The notes beneath the pieces are model-generated. The model had not been told where the DNA came from. It saw nothing but the letters and a program-made list of their open reading frames with translations, and made no database searches. Shown one piece after another: positions 1 to 8,815 of a stretch of 64,000 nt of DNA (the first letter of the stretch is position 1; every line of letters begins with the position of its first letter). The translations under genes were made by a program, and so were the position numbers. This stretch comes from Saccharospirillum alexandrii_A (GTDB taxonomy: Bacteria > Pseudomonadota > Gammaproteobacteria > Pseudomonadales > Natronospirillaceae): the NCBI RefSeq assembly GCF_043641555.1, contig NZ_JBHZRJ010000001.1:248001-312000 (forward strand). The letters are read 5' to 3'.

Positions 1-119
1 ACCCGAACTATGTGAACACCGGCTTTGTTGACGCGGATGTCATGGTTGAGTTCATTCAGGAAAACAGCCCGCTGAACATTTCCAACTTTAACCCCGGTCT
101 GTCAGTCGTTCGTCGCTAA
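1..119 (+). CDS. C-terminal end of an unidentified protein (partial)
   Basis: The window opens inside a reading frame that runs from base 3 to a TAA at 117-119. The visible 38 residues end in GLSVVRR. They are too few, and carry no motif, to name a family. A strong terminator follows 25 bases after the stop, which supports this being the true end of a gene and a transcription unit. Confidence 0.6.
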   Translation, partial: PNYVNTGFVDADVMVEFIQENSPLNISNFNPGLSVVRR

Positions 120-143
120 ACGACTCAGTACCTTTAGTATGGA

Positions 144-170
144 AAGGGCCGCCAAGTGCGGCCCTTTTTT
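144..170 (+). terminator. rho-independent terminator
   Basis: AAGGGCCGC (144-152) pairs perfectly with GCGGCCCTT (158-166) around a five-base loop, and the T-run starts at 165. It ends the unit of the partial gene at the left edge. Confidence 0.85.
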
Positions 171-291
171 TCGTCCTGCGTTCCGGCATGGCTTTTTCCA
201 GGCGTGCTGCTACTATGGCCAGCCTTTCAGTGGAGATGCCCATTGGCGGCGAACACTGACCGTTTTCCATTCGCCCATCAGAGTTCTGCAC

Positions 292-669
292 ATGACCCAT
301 TCCCTTTCCCCGGAAGAGTTTCACGACCTCCAGGCACTGTCTGCCGCTGAGCGTTATGATTACCTGATCGAACTGTTGCAGGCGGGCCAGAGCATCTGGT
401 CCCTGCGCAGCGACCAGGGCACAGTCCTGATGTCCAGTGATGGTCAGGATTGCCTGCCCGTCTGGCCACATACCGAGTTTGCCCAAGCCTGGGTTAACGG
501 TGACTGGGCTGATTGCACCCCTATTGCCATTGATGCAGCTGCCTGGGAGCAACGCTGGTTGCCCGGATTGCAGGCCGATGGCATCGCACTGGCGGTGTTC
601 CCGAGCCAGGATGATGAAGGCGTAGTGGTCGAGCCCGACGATATGGCAGCATCCCTGTCCGCCGAATAG
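292..669 (+). CDS. DUF2750 domain protein
   Basis: This encodes a 125-residue soluble protein. It has the layout I associate with DUF2750: an N-terminal helical stretch with LSAAERYDYL, a central LPVWPH motif, and a closing GVVVEPDDMAASL stretch. No catalytic function is established for that family. I chose the ATG at 292 because the DUF2750-like sequence begins directly after it; the frame is open further upstream to 139, but that part overlaps the terminator at 144-170. The gene stands alone between two terminators. The family call is recognition from memory, not a search result. Confidence 0.75.
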   Translation: MTHSLSPEEFHDLQALSAAERYDYLIELLQAGQSIWSLRSDQGTVLMSSDGQDCLPVWPHTEFAQAWVNGDWADCTPIAIDAAAWEQRWLPGLQADGIALAVFPSQDDEGVVVEPDDMAASLSAE

Positions 670-677
670 CTTCCCGG

Positions 678-718
678 AAGTCAGTCCATTCAGGTTGCCA
701 TGGAATGGCTGACTTTTT
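678..718 (+). terminator. rho-independent terminator after the DUF2750 gene
   Basis: AGTCAGTCCATTC (679-691) pairs with GAATGGCTGACT (703-714), with one bulged base, and is followed by a short T-run. It begins just after the stop at 669 and separates this gene from glyA. Confidence 0.75.
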
Positions 719-913
719 GGTCTTTGTTTGATCAATTTCCCGCCCAAGCGGTGGGAAACCGCTTCGCTTTAGGTACAATAGCCGCCCTCTGAAACCCTTG
801 AAATCCTTGATCTAAAGCTGTCTTTACGGTCAGTTTCAGTCAGTGATTATTGAGTTGTTGCGACCCGGGTCGGGGTCGGTATCGGCAGCCCATCTATACT
901 TGTGGAGAGTGAC

Positions 914-2176
914 ATGTTTGAGAAAAACCAAACCATCGCCGATTTTGATGCCGACATCTGGCATGCCATGGAAGCGGAGCGCGAGCGTCAGGAAGAGCAC
1001 ATCGAGCTGATTGCCTCAGAAAACTACACCTCGCCACGAGTCATGCAGGCGCAGGGCTCCCAACTGACCAACAAGTACGCCGAAGGCTACCCGGGCAAGC
1101 GTTACTACGGCGGGTGTGAGCACGTCGATGTGGTTGAGAACCTCGCCATCGAGCGCGCCAAGCAATTGTTCGGTGCCGGCTACGCCAACGTTCAGCCGCA
1201 TTCCGGTTCACAGGCCAATGCCGCTGTGTTCATGGCCTTGTGCGAGCCGGGCGACACCGTGTTGGGTATGAGCCTGGCACACGGTGGTCACCTGACGCAC
1301 GGTGCCTCGGTCTCGTTCTCGGGCCGCATCTACAATGCCGTGCAGTACGGTCTCAACGCCGACACTGGCGAGATCGACTACGAGCAGATGGAAGCCCTGG
1401 CGCGCGAACACAAGCCGAAGATGATCATCGCCGGTTTCTCGGCCTATTCCCGCATCGTTGACTGGGCCCGGTTCCGCACCATTGCCGATGAAGTGGGTGC
1501 CTACCTGCTGGTCGATATGGCTCACGTGGCCGGCCTGGTAGCCGCCGGGGTTTACCCGAGCCCGGTACCGTTTGCCGATGTGGTCACCACCACCACGCAC
1601 AAGACCCTGCGCGGCCCACGCGGCGGCCTGATTCTGGCGCGTGAAGACGAAGAGCTGAACAAGAAGCTGAACTTCGCGGTCTTCCCGGAAAGCCAGGGTG
1701 GCCCGATGATGCATATCATCGCGGCGAAGGCGATTTGCTTCAAAGAAGCCATGTCGGATGACTACAAGGCCTATCAGGCTCAGGTGGTCAAAAACGCACA
1801 GGCCATGTGCAGTGTCTTTATCGAACGCGGCATCAACATTGTCTCCAACGGTACCGATGACCATCTATTCCTGGTCGACCTGATCGGCAAGGAATACACC
1901 GGTAAAGAAGCCGACGCCGCCCTCGGTGAAGCCAACATCACCGTCAACAAGAACGCCGTACCCAACGACCCGCGCTCACCCTTTGTGACCTCTGGCCTGC
2001 GTATTGGTACCCCGGCGATCACCAGCCGCGGCTTTAAAGAAGCCGAAGCCAGTGAACTGGCCGGCTGGATCTGTGACGTGCTCGACGGCCTGGAAAAAGG
2101 CGATGCTTCTTCAGTCATTGCCGAGGTCAAGACCAAGGTATTGGCTATCTGCGCACGACTGCCGGTCTATCGCTGA
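914..2176 (+). CDS. glyA: serine hydroxymethyltransferase
   Basis: The PLP enzyme interconverts serine plus tetrahydrofolate with glycine plus 5,10-methylene-tetrahydrofolate in the cytoplasm, and is the main one-carbon source. The product is 420 residues, the normal length. It shows the early HIELIASENY block (residues 29-38), the DMAHVAGL block near 201-208, and the PLP lysine K230 in TTTTHKTLRGPRGG. An in-frame GTG at 902 is possible, but the ATG at 914 matches the usual GlyA N-terminus and has GGAGAG (904-909) as ribosome-binding site. A palindrome, CGACCCGGGTCG, lies in the leader at 861-872. L-serine dehydratase is encoded 1.3 kb downstream, so serine use is clustered here. Confidence 0.97.
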   Translation: MFEKNQTIADFDADIWHAMEAERERQEEHIELIASENYTSPRVMQAQGSQLTNKYAEGYPGKRYYGGCEHVDVVENLAIERAKQLFGAGYANVQPHSGSQANAAVFMALCEPGDTVLGMSLAHGGHLTHGASVSFSGRIYNAVQYGLNADTGEIDYEQMEALAREHKPKMIIAGFSAYSRIVDWARFRTIADEVGAYLLVDMAHVAGLVAAGVYPSPVPFADVVTTTTHKTLRGPRGGLILAREDEELNKKLNFAVFPESQGGPMMHIIAAKAICFKEAMSDDYKAYQAQVVKNAQAMCSVFIERGINIVSNGTDDHLFLVDLIGKEYTGKEADAALGEANITVNKNAVPNDPRSPFVTSGLRIGTPAITSRGFKEAEASELAGWICDVLDGLEKGDASSVIAEVKTKVLAICARLPVYR

Positions 2177-2204
2177 TCAGCTGCCTCAGGGGTTAGTTAA
2201 GCGA

Positions 2205-2230
2205 AGGGAGGCCAGTGGCCTCCCTTTTTT
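2205..2230 (+). terminator. rho-independent terminator of glyA
   Basis: AGGGAGGCC (2205-2213) and GGCCTCCCT (2217-2225) form a perfect 9-bp stem with a three-base loop, followed by six Ts. Confidence 0.9.
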
Positions 2231-2244
2231 GATTGTGGCTTTTC

Positions 2245-2441
2245 TCAAGTTCCGGAGCTTGCCAGGATAGACCAGCGGCGGGTGCCGGGGGAGCCCTTGC
2301 GGGGAAGTCGCAGCATGGATGCTGCGGTCTAGGCCCGAGACGTCGGACCGCCATGGATGGATTTATGCCGACCCCGCAAGGGCTTCCCCGGTGCCCGGCG
2401 CGGCCCAATGCCACCCAGCTAACCCGAGCTCCGGGACTTGA
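2245..2441 (-). repeat. large palindromic intergenic repeat, copy A
   Basis: The main arms are 2285-2304 and 2372-2391 (19 of 20 pair). An outer pair lies at 2245-2260 and 2426-2441. The centre contains a hairpin, CGCAGCAT-GG-ATGCTGCG, at 2309-2326. Read on the minus strand, the centre matches those of the copies at 4.9 kb and 29.3 kb (CGGCATAAATCCATCCATGG, then GGCCTAGACCGCAGCATCC), with an extra 16 bases in between. Stem sequence differs from the other copies. It fills the gap between glyA and the EamA exporter. Confidence 0.85.
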
Positions 2442-2469
2442 GTCACTTGAACCAAGGACATGAGAAACG

Positions 2470-3381
2470 ATGGATAACCTGGTATTGCGCAGCCATCTGG
2501 CGTTGCTGTTAGCGATGCTGCTGTGGGGCAGTTCTTTTATTGCCCTGAAGCTGGCAGTGAATGATCTGTCGCCAATGATCGTGATTTTCATGCGTATGGC
2601 GATTGGTGCGGTGGCCTTTCTGACCGTCTGGCCCTGGTTGCGCCACGGTTTTGTGTATCAGGCGGGTGACTGGAAATACTTGCTGGGCATGGCGCTGTTT
2701 GAGCCATGCTTGTATTTCATCTTTGAAGCCCAGGCACTGCGTTACACCAGCGCTGGTCAGGCCGGTATGATTACCGCCATGCTGCCACTGATGGTGGCCA
2801 TCGCCGCCTTCTTTATTCTGAGAGAACGCAGCGGCTGGCGCCAGTGGCTGGGGTTTGGCATTGCCGTGATCGGTGTTATCTGGATGACCCTGACCGGTGA
2901 AGACAGTGAGCAGGCTCCCAATGCGTTGCTGGGGAACTTTCTGGAGTTTCTGGCGATGGTCAGTGCGGTTGGTTATACCCTGCTGGTCAAGCATCTGACC
3001 CGGCGTTATTCCGCCTTTCTGCTGACCGCCCTGCAGTCGTTTGTCGGCACGCTGTTCTTTTTCCCGCTGGCGCTCGCATCGCCCTGGCCGGAACAGATTT
3101 CCCTGTCGACCTTCGGCCTGCTGATCTATCTGGGTCTGATCATCACTCTGGGTGCCTATGGTCTCTACAACTATTCGCTGACGCATTTGAAGGCAACGGT
3201 CGCTGCCGGTTACACCAATCTTTTGCCGGTTTTCACTCTGCTTTTTTCGATGCTGCTGCTCGGTGAACGGTTGGTGCTCAGCCAGTGGCTGGCCATTGGG
3301 CTGGTGTTTGTCGGTGTCATTCTCAGTCAGGATCGCAACCATCGGTTGCCGCCTGAAGTGCCACCCCCGGTGACGGGTTAA
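2470..3381 (+). CDS. EamA/DMT-superfamily inner-membrane transporter
   Basis: The 303-residue protein is almost entirely hydrophobic helices, about ten, in the two-times-five EamA repeat pattern (roughly residues 7-140 and 150-290). Near the N-terminus it has the LLWGSSFIALK motif typical of EamA proteins, with a proline-containing helix after it. The family exports metabolites and amino acids, but substrate cannot be read from sequence. The ATG at 2470 starts right at the first membrane segment; the ribosome-binding site is weak (GAGAAACG). It lies between glyA and the serine dehydratase gene, so an amino-acid substrate is possible, but this is only a guess from context. Confidence 0.85.
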   Translation: MDNLVLRSHLALLLAMLLWGSSFIALKLAVNDLSPMIVIFMRMAIGAVAFLTVWPWLRHGFVYQAGDWKYLLGMALFEPCLYFIFEAQALRYTSAGQAGMITAMLPLMVAIAAFFILRERSGWRQWLGFGIAVIGVIWMTLTGEDSEQAPNALLGNFLEFLAMVSAVGYTLLVKHLTRRYSAFLLTALQSFVGTLFFFPLALASPWPEQISLSTFGLLIYLGLIITLGAYGLYNYSLTHLKATVAAGYTNLLPVFTLLFSMLLLGERLVLSQWLAIGLVFVGVILSQDRNHRLPPEVPPPVTG

Positions 3382-3524
3382 GCTGGCCAGCCACCGGGTT
3401 GCCATAAAGCGCTGTAAAATCGTCGGGACAATGCCGGGCACGGCTAATTAGCACCGGTGCATTGCCCTCTTGGAGGGTCTGGGTCACCTTAGGTGGGCTC
3501 GACCCAATCGGCGGAGATGACAGC

Positions 3525-4910
3525 GTGCAACCCTATTCAGTACTGGATCTGTTTAAAGTCGGCCTGGGGCCGTCTTCCTCACACACCCTCGGCCCGATGC
3601 GGGCCGCCGAACGTTTTGTGCAACACCTGAAAGAGCAGGGCAAGCTGGCAGCGGTCGTGCAGATTCGAGCGGATCTCTATGGTTCGTTAGCGCTGACCGG
3701 TATTGGCCATGGCACTGATAAAGCGGTCGTGTTGGGTCTGTGCGGGCTGGATGCCGCGACCGTCGATCCCGAAGTGGCGGACCATACGTTTTTGCAGGTG
3801 AAAACAGATGAGCGGCTGCCTTTGCCCGGTGGGCCGGTGTTGCGTTTCACCATGGGGGAATGCGTCCGCTTTTTCACCGATATTTTTCTGCCCGAACACC
3901 CCAACGGTATGCGTTTTACGGCTGAAGACGAGCACGGTATCGTGCTGCTCAGTGAAACCTGGTATTCGGTGGGCGGCGGTGCCATTGCCAATGAGTTGGC
4001 GAAAAATTCGGCCAAGCGCGACCTGCTGACGGAGTTTCCGGATCAGCGGCCCTATCCGTTCTTTAATGCGACCGACCTATTGCATCAGGCTGAAACTCAT
4101 AACCTGACCATTGCCGATATTACGCTGGCCAATGAAGTGGGGCTGGGCACGCCGGAAGGGGAGGTATTGGCCTGGACCGATCACATCAATGAGGCCATGG
4201 TCGCTTGCATGAACCGGGGCATGGACCTGGAAGGCCCTTTGCCGGGCGGTATTCAGGTGCAACGCCGTGCGGCCCGCATGGCCCGCTCGCTGCGCAAGCA
4301 GGCCGAAGAAGATCAGCTCGGTGTCATCGACTGGGTCAGTGTTTATGCGCTGGCGGTCAATGAGGAAAACGCGGCAGGCGGTCGGGTGGTTACGGCACCC
4401 ACCAACGGTTCAGCCGGTGTTATCCCTGCGGTACTGGCATACATTCACCATCATATGCCCCGATTAAACGCAGACGATGAGCGCCGCTTTCTGATGACGG
4501 CGGCTGCCATTGGCTGGCTCTATAAGCGCAACGCGTCGATTTCCGCAGCCGAGATGGGTTGCCAGGGCGAGATTGGCGTAGCCAGTTCAATGGCAGCGGC
4601 TGGTCTGGCTGAAGTGATGGGCGGCACGGCGGCCCAGGCTGAGCATGCGGCGGAAATTGCCATGGAACATCACCTGGGCATGACCTGCGACCCCATCGGG
4701 GGGTTGGTTCAGGTGCCCTGCATCGAGCGTAACGCCTTTGGCGCCGTCAAGGCCATACAGGCCGCACGCATCGCCTTGCGGGAACCGGGCGATCACTGTG
4801 TATCGCTCGATGAGGTGATCGAAACCATGCGCCAGACCGGCGAAGACATGGCCTCCAAATACAAGGAAACCGCCCAGGGCGGCCTTGCGGTCAATGTGGT
4901 GGTTTGTTGA
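3525..4910 (+). CDS. sdaA: L-serine dehydratase (L-serine ammonia-lyase), Fe-S type
   Basis: The enzyme deaminates L-serine to pyruvate and ammonia using a [4Fe-4S] cluster. The product is 461 residues, usual for the single-chain enzyme. It has the N-terminal beta domain starting QPYSVLDLFKVGLGPSSSHT and the catalytic alpha domain. Cysteines C346 (in MGCQGEIG), C388 (in TCDPIGG) and C399 (in VPCIERN) match the three conserved cluster cysteines. I chose the GTG at 3525 because the conserved N-terminus starts there and GGAG lies eight bases upstream; an in-frame ATG at 3462 would add 21 unlikely residues. A large palindromic repeat follows the gene. Confidence 0.95.
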   Translation: MQPYSVLDLFKVGLGPSSSHTLGPMRAAERFVQHLKEQGKLAAVVQIRADLYGSLALTGIGHGTDKAVVLGLCGLDAATVDPEVADHTFLQVKTDERLPLPGGPVLRFTMGECVRFFTDIFLPEHPNGMRFTAEDEHGIVLLSETWYSVGGGAIANELAKNSAKRDLLTEFPDQRPYPFFNATDLLHQAETHNLTIADITLANEVGLGTPEGEVLAWTDHINEAMVACMNRGMDLEGPLPGGIQVQRRAARMARSLRKQAEEDQLGVIDWVSVYALAVNEENAAGGRVVTAPTNGSAGVIPAVLAYIHHHMPRLNADDERRFLMTAAAIGWLYKRNASISAAEMGCQGEIGVASSMAAAGLAEVMGGTAAQAEHAAEIAMEHHLGMTCDPIGGLVQVPCIERNAFGAVKAIQAARIALREPGDHCVSLDEVIETMRQTGEDMASKYKETAQGGLAVNVVVC

Positions 4911-4929
4911 AAGGTGGTGGCTATCGCTC

Positions 4930-5042
4930 GTGCTGACTACCGGGTAGACCTGGCCGGGGTCGGCGTGAATCCTTCCTTGGAGCCTAGACCGCAACGTCCC
5001 TGTTGCGGACTACCCCGGCCAGGTCTACCCGGCAGCCTGCAC
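4930..5042 (+). repeat. large palindromic intergenic repeat, copy B
   Basis: The arms 4940-4960 and 5012-5032 are perfect 21-bp complements, with weaker pairing continuing to 4930 and 5042. The 51-base centre starts CGGCGTGAATCCTTCCTTGG and holds a small hairpin CCGCAAC...GTTGCGG (4989-5008). The centre has the same length as that of the copy at 29.3 kb and agrees at about four of five positions, whereas the stem differs. Confidence 0.88.
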
Positions 5043-5103
5043 TTGGTTTAATGGTTGCTCTGACCTATTTTTAGACCAATCGTTATATAACTATGCCGGT
5101 TCA

Positions 5104-6006
5104 TTACTCAACGGTGAACGCAAAACCCGCTGGCTTGGCGATGCAAAAGTCGGCCGGCACCGTGTTACTGCCGTTATTGGCAATGGTCTCATCCGGGTCC
5201 GCTTCAATAGTCTCCAGCATAGCCACCATATCGGCAATGCGCAGATAGGCTTCCGATGAGGCGCTGATGGTGTTACTGCCATCGTGGCTGGGGTTAACTA
5301 TCCATTCCGGCAACGTAAGGCCTGGGTCGCCGTCGGCTGCATTGATGCGGTTCCTGACGTGCTGCATGAAATTGTTGCGCCGGTTGTTGAGGCTATTGGT
5401 CGGGAGGTTGAGCTGAGCGCTGGCATCACCGTTTTGATGGCACTCGGCACAGACTTCCAGGGTATCGTCGATGTAGTCTTCGTAATAATTGCCCGTGGTC
5501 GGACAGCCAGGCAGTGCAAACGCCATATCGTCGAATCGTAAAGTCACTTTGCCCAATGGCCCGTCGGATTCTCCAATCAGAAAAATGCGGTAATCGCCCG
5601 GTACTGTTGCCTCCAGGCGCTCATCGTTGCCCGGGTCATCGGGGTCTTCGGCATAGACCAGCTGCAAATCACTGCTGGCTCCGAGTGAGCTGAAGGTTTC
5701 GCGTTCCTTGTTGCCGCGCTGAAAGCCCCAGCTGTAGGCATAGAGCCGTTCGTAGGTTTCGCTGGCATCCAGAGTAATCATCGCCTCGTACACTTCAGGG
5801 TCGTCACCTTCGGCACTGGTTCTGACGAATTCTACGGAAAACTCGGGGGCTACAATGGGGTCGAAGGTGTCTTTGGTGGTCCAGGGATCCCAGTACTGAT
5901 CGCCATAACGGCTGTTGGATTCAGGGCCACAGGCAGCCAGCAGGAGGGCGGTCATTGAAATGGCCAGGGTAGACGCCTTAGACAGCAAGTAAGGGCGATC
6001 AGACAT
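5104..6006 (-). CDS. lipoprotein with one c-type haem motif
   Basis: The 300-residue product starts with a lipoprotein signal ending LLLAAC (C26), so the mature protein should be lipid-anchored on the periplasmic side. It contains a single CAECH haem-binding motif (C186, C189, H190) about two-thirds along. The stretch before it is acidic and beta-rich with no family I recognise. C168 and a late C292 (in DFCIAKPAG) could form a disulphide. An ATG three codons upstream, at 6015, is an alternative start. A divergent small cytochrome c gene begins 294 bases away, so the two may work together in electron transfer; that is inference. Only the lipobox and haem motif are firm. Confidence 0.65.
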   Translation of the reverse strand: MSDRPYLLSKASTLAISMTALLLAACGPESNSRYGDQYWDPWTTKDTFDPIVAPEFSVEFVRTSAEGDDPEVYEAMITLDASETYERLYAYSWGFQRGNKERETFSSLGASSDLQLVYAEDPDDPGNDERLEATVPGDYRIFLIGESDGPLGKVTLRFDDMAFALPGCPTTGNYYEDYIDDTLEVCAECHQNGDASAQLNLPTNSLNNRRNNFMQHVRNRINAADGDPGLTLPEWIVNPSHDGSNTISASSEAYLRIADMVAMLETIEADPDETIANNGSNTVPADFCIAKPAGFAFTVE

Positions 6007-6300
6007 GGTAAGCATGCTCTACATCAAGGTATGAAGGTAAAGTCATTGTATGCTTTACTGAGTTCGAAACGGTGACCGGGTTCTAGGTTTGGAGCATTGC
6101 TGTCGCTAAATTGCGTCATATTTGGCCTTTTTATTGGGGTTAGGAGCAGGGCAGGCAATCACGCGAGTGCCAGGGGCCGGAACGAATGACTCGATGCCGG
6201 CGCGAAGACTGGCCCGAGTGGCGACCCTGCTCTGTAGCACAACAAGTATACCTTCAACCAGCGCAGTGATAGAGCGCTCAGGCAATAAGAGAGAGTACTG

Positions 6301-6627
6301 ATGAAGAAATCTGTAAAGGCGATGTTGGTGGGTGTGGCGGCTCTGGCGGCAGCCAGTGCCTGGGCTGAAGGGGATGCGGCGGCCGGTCAGGCCAAGTCAG
6401 CTGTGTGTGCGGCATGCCATGGAGCTAATGGCATATCGGCGGTGCCCATTTATCCGAATCTGGCAGGACAGAAAGAGGCGTATCTGGTCAATGTGCTGGC
6501 GGCCTATAAATCCAAGGAACGCCAGGGGGCCAATGCGGCGGTGATGTGGGGCATTGCGGCGCCACTGTCGGAGCAGGATATTGCCAACCTGGCCGCCTAC
6601 TATGCGAGTTTGCCCGCTGGCGGTTAA
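6301..6627 (+). CDS. small periplasmic class I cytochrome c
   Basis: The 108-residue precursor has a signal peptide (basic MKKSVK, hydrophobic core, cleavage after ASAWA), then a cytochrome c fold with CAACH haem attachment (C36, C39, H40). M82 in AAVMWGIAAPLS is a likely axial ligand. Size and the NLAGQ...YL motif resemble cytochrome c5/c553 electron carriers that feed terminal oxidases. AGAGAGAG precedes the ATG as ribosome-binding site. A terminator follows directly, so it is monocistronic. The partner oxidase cannot be told; the cytochrome bd in this window is a quinol oxidase and would not need it. Confidence 0.88.
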   Translation: MKKSVKAMLVGVAALAAASAWAEGDAAAGQAKSAVCAACHGANGISAVPIYPNLAGQKEAYLVNVLAAYKSKERQGANAAVMWGIAAPLSEQDIANLAAYYASLPAGG

Positions 6628-6680
6628 AGACAGGGGCCGTATTTTTGCGGTATTTTTTGTAACTATCGAACTTAAGCTCA

Positions 6681-6705
6681 GGGGGTGCATTGGCGCCCCT
6701 TTTTT
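6681..6705 (+). terminator. rho-independent terminator of the cytochrome c gene
   Basis: GGGGTGC (6682-6688) pairs with GCGCCCC (6693-6699), including one G-U, around ATTG, and is followed by six Ts. Confidence 0.85.
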
Positions 6706-7112
6706 ATGCCCGGCCTGATGGGCTCTGGCTTCCACTAAGGTGCCCACAGTTACTGTGGATAAGTCTGTGGGTATACTCTTTACAGCTGTCCCGAATCGGC
6801 ATGACAGTCATGTTACCCTGGCTTGGTTAAAAAATAGACACATTAAAAAAACACTAATGAAAACAATCAGTTATAGTCGTGTTCTGGTTGTTTTCTGGTC
6901 AAGTGGCCTGGTTCGCTGTGCCCGTTTTGAGTGCATTCGGTTTTGTGAATAAACACCCTCTCCGGAACCCGCGTGGTTATCAGCTTTCTAAAAAGTCAAC
7001 GATTTTGTAGCAGTAGGCGTGTCGCCAAATAGTCGGTAGCAGAGTACACTTTAGCGGCTTGAAACACGGTTCAGACACCGTCCTTCCTTTTTGTCCGAAT
7101 GAGTTCTAACCG
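6706..7112. other. 407-bp gene-free region upstream of nrdR
   Basis: I see no credible gene here. A 70-codon open frame at 6740-6952 has neither ribosome-binding site nor recognisable protein character. The one notable site is TGTGGATAA at 6754-6762, a perfect single DnaA-box sequence inside an inverted pair CCACAG...CTGTGG. AT content rises around 6830-6900, and the nrdR promoter must lie in the right half. Confidence 0.5.
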
Positions 7113-7574
7113 ATGCACTGTCCATTCTGTAAAGCACAAGACACCAAGGTCATCGATTCCCGGTTGGTTGCCGAAGGGGAGCAGGTGCGGCGTCGTCGCG
7201 AATGCCTTCAGTGTGGCGAGCGATTTACCACCTATGAAGGGGCTGAACTGGTGATGCCGCGCATTGTCAAACAAAACGGCAACCGTGAACCCTTCGACGA
7301 AATGAAGCTTCGTGCCGGCCTGCAGCGGGCACTGGAAAAACGACCGGTCAGTGTTGAGGAAGTCGAGGCGGCGCTGGCGCGCATCAAACAAAGCCTGCGG
7401 GCAACCGGTGAGCGTGAGTTGCCGTCACGCCGGCTGGGCGAGGTGGTGATGAATGAGCTGCGTGAACTGGACCAGGTTGCTTATGTTCGGTTCGCGTCGG
7501 TTTATCGGAGTTTCCAGGATTTAAACGAATTTAGAAGTGAAATTGACCGGCTCGAAAAAAAGCGGACCGAGTGA
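7113..7574 (+). CDS. nrdR: transcriptional repressor NrdR
   Basis: NrdR senses the ATP/dATP balance and represses ribonucleotide reductase genes by binding NrdR boxes. The 153-residue product has the N-terminal zinc ribbon (C3, C6, C31, C34) followed by the ATP-cone domain from about residue 49 (VMPRIVKQNGNREPFDEMKL). Length and start are standard. It heads the riboflavin operon, as in many gammaproteobacteria; the ribD start lies seven bases after its stop. Confidence 0.97.
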   Translation: MHCPFCKAQDTKVIDSRLVAEGEQVRRRRECLQCGERFTTYEGAELVMPRIVKQNGNREPFDEMKLRAGLQRALEKRPVSVEEVEAALARIKQSLRATGERELPSRRLGEVVMNELRELDQVAYVRFASVYRSFQDLNEFRSEIDRLEKKRTE

Positions 7575-7581
7575 GGGTAGT

Positions 7582-8688
7582 GTGACGGAGACTCAGTCTG
7601 ACGAATTCTGGATGGCCCATGCGCTGACGCTGGCAGCCCGCGGTATCACCACGACCATGCCCAATCCACGGGTTGGCTGCGTAATCGTCCGCGATGGCCA
7701 GAACGTCGGTGAGGGGTACCACGTGCTGGCCGGTACCGGCCATGCCGAGGTGCATGCTCTGGCTGCAGCGGGTGATCGGGCGCGTGGCGCCACCGCCTAT
7801 GTGACGCTGGAACCCTGCAGTCATCATGGCCGCACGCCGCCCTGTGCCGAGGCATTGATAAACGCGAAGGTCGCGCGTGTTGTCTGCGCCATCGAAGACC
7901 CTAACCCCAAGGTTGCCGGCCGGGGCCTTGCCCAACTTGAGGCTGCGGGTGTGGCGGTACGCTCCGGCGTACTGAGCCAGGATGCCGAAGCACTGAATCG
8001 TGGTTTTCTGAAGCGCATGCGCACCGGCCGGCCCTGGCTGACGCTCAAACTGGCCAGCAGTCTCGATGGGGCAACGGCGATGGCCAGTGGTGAAAGCCAG
8101 TGGATAACCAGCCCGGCTGCCCGCGCCGATGTGCAACGGGCCCGATCCGAACGTTGCGCCATTCTGACCGGAGTCGGCACCGTTCGGTCAGATGACCCTA
8201 GCCTGACGGTTCGCCTGGAGGGCATCGACCGGCAGCCGGACCGGGTGATCCTCGATACCCACCTGAACACACCGGCTACCGCCAAAATGCTGTCCCTGCC
8301 CGGCAAGACCTGGGTATTGCATGGCAATGAGGCCCCCGAAGGGCGCAAGGCAGCCCTCGCAGAGGCAGGCGCCCGACTTGTGGTCTTGCCGCGCGATGCG
8401 GCCGGGCATCTGGACCTGACTGCAGTGTTGATCTGGCTGGGCCAACAAGCCTTCAACGAGGTCTGGGCTGAGCCTGGCGCTACTCTGGCTGCCACTCTGC
8501 TGCAGATGAACCTGGTGGATGAGTTGTGGCTTTATCAGGCGCCCGTGTTGCTGGGGGCCGCAACCCGGCCGCTGTTTTCGGCGAGTCTGAGCAAGCTGTC
8601 AGAGGGTCTGTCCTTTGCTGTGGTGGACTCCCGGGCGGTCGGGCCGGATTTGCGCCTGCAGTTACGGCCAACGCCCTCTAACCTGTAA
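7582..8688 (+). CDS. ribD: bifunctional diaminohydroxyphosphoribosylaminopyrimidine deaminase / uracil reductase
   Basis: RibD carries out the second and third steps of riboflavin synthesis from the GTP branch. The product is 368 residues from the GTG at 7582, which has GAGGG just upstream; an ATG at 7612 is an alternative. The deaminase domain (to about 145) has the zinc ligands H54 and E56 in GHAEVHAL and C79 and C88 in PCSHHGRTPPC. The C-terminal reductase domain begins near TLKLASSLDGATAM and carries the GVGTVRSDDPSLTVR segment. It is cotranscribed with nrdR and the genes below. Riboflavin synthase (ribE), often next in this order, is not here: only 127 bases separate ribD from ribB. Confidence 0.95.
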   Translation: MTETQSDEFWMAHALTLAARGITTTMPNPRVGCVIVRDGQNVGEGYHVLAGTGHAEVHALAAAGDRARGATAYVTLEPCSHHGRTPPCAEALINAKVARVVCAIEDPNPKVAGRGLAQLEAAGVAVRSGVLSQDAEALNRGFLKRMRTGRPWLTLKLASSLDGATAMASGESQWITSPAARADVQRARSERCAILTGVGTVRSDDPSLTVRLEGIDRQPDRVILDTHLNTPATAKMLSLPGKTWVLHGNEAPEGRKAALAEAGARLVVLPRDAAGHLDLTAVLIWLGQQAFNEVWAEPGATLAATLLQMNLVDELWLYQAPVLLGAATRPLFSASLSKLSEGLSFAVVDSRAVGPDLRLQLRPTPSNL

Positions 8689-8815
8689 CACGGTAAGAAC
8701 ACCGGAAAACGCAGCCTGGCACGGCGAATCGCCTGCGCTTCTGGTATGATAACGACTTGTGAACGCCGGGCTGTCTGCACCGGCGGTGACGATGGACCCG
8801 GCAGTGGAATTGAAC

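Noticed and set aside
2509..3441. Antisense open frame across the EamA exporter gene
   Set aside because: The plus-strand frame encodes a clear ten-helix transporter; the reverse one is glutamine-rich shadow sequence.
6754..6762. Single perfect DnaA box (TGTGGATAA), possible replication origin
   Set aside because: One box without a cluster, AT-rich unwinding region or dnaA/dnaN neighbours is expected by chance.
6740..6952. 70-codon open frame after the cytochrome c gene
   Set aside because: It has no ribosome-binding site, odd composition and no similarity to anything I know; it spans promoter-like AT-rich DNA.
8689..8815. FMN riboswitch upstream of ribB
   Set aside because: None of the conserved RFN segments is present and the gap is too short to hold one plus an expression platform.
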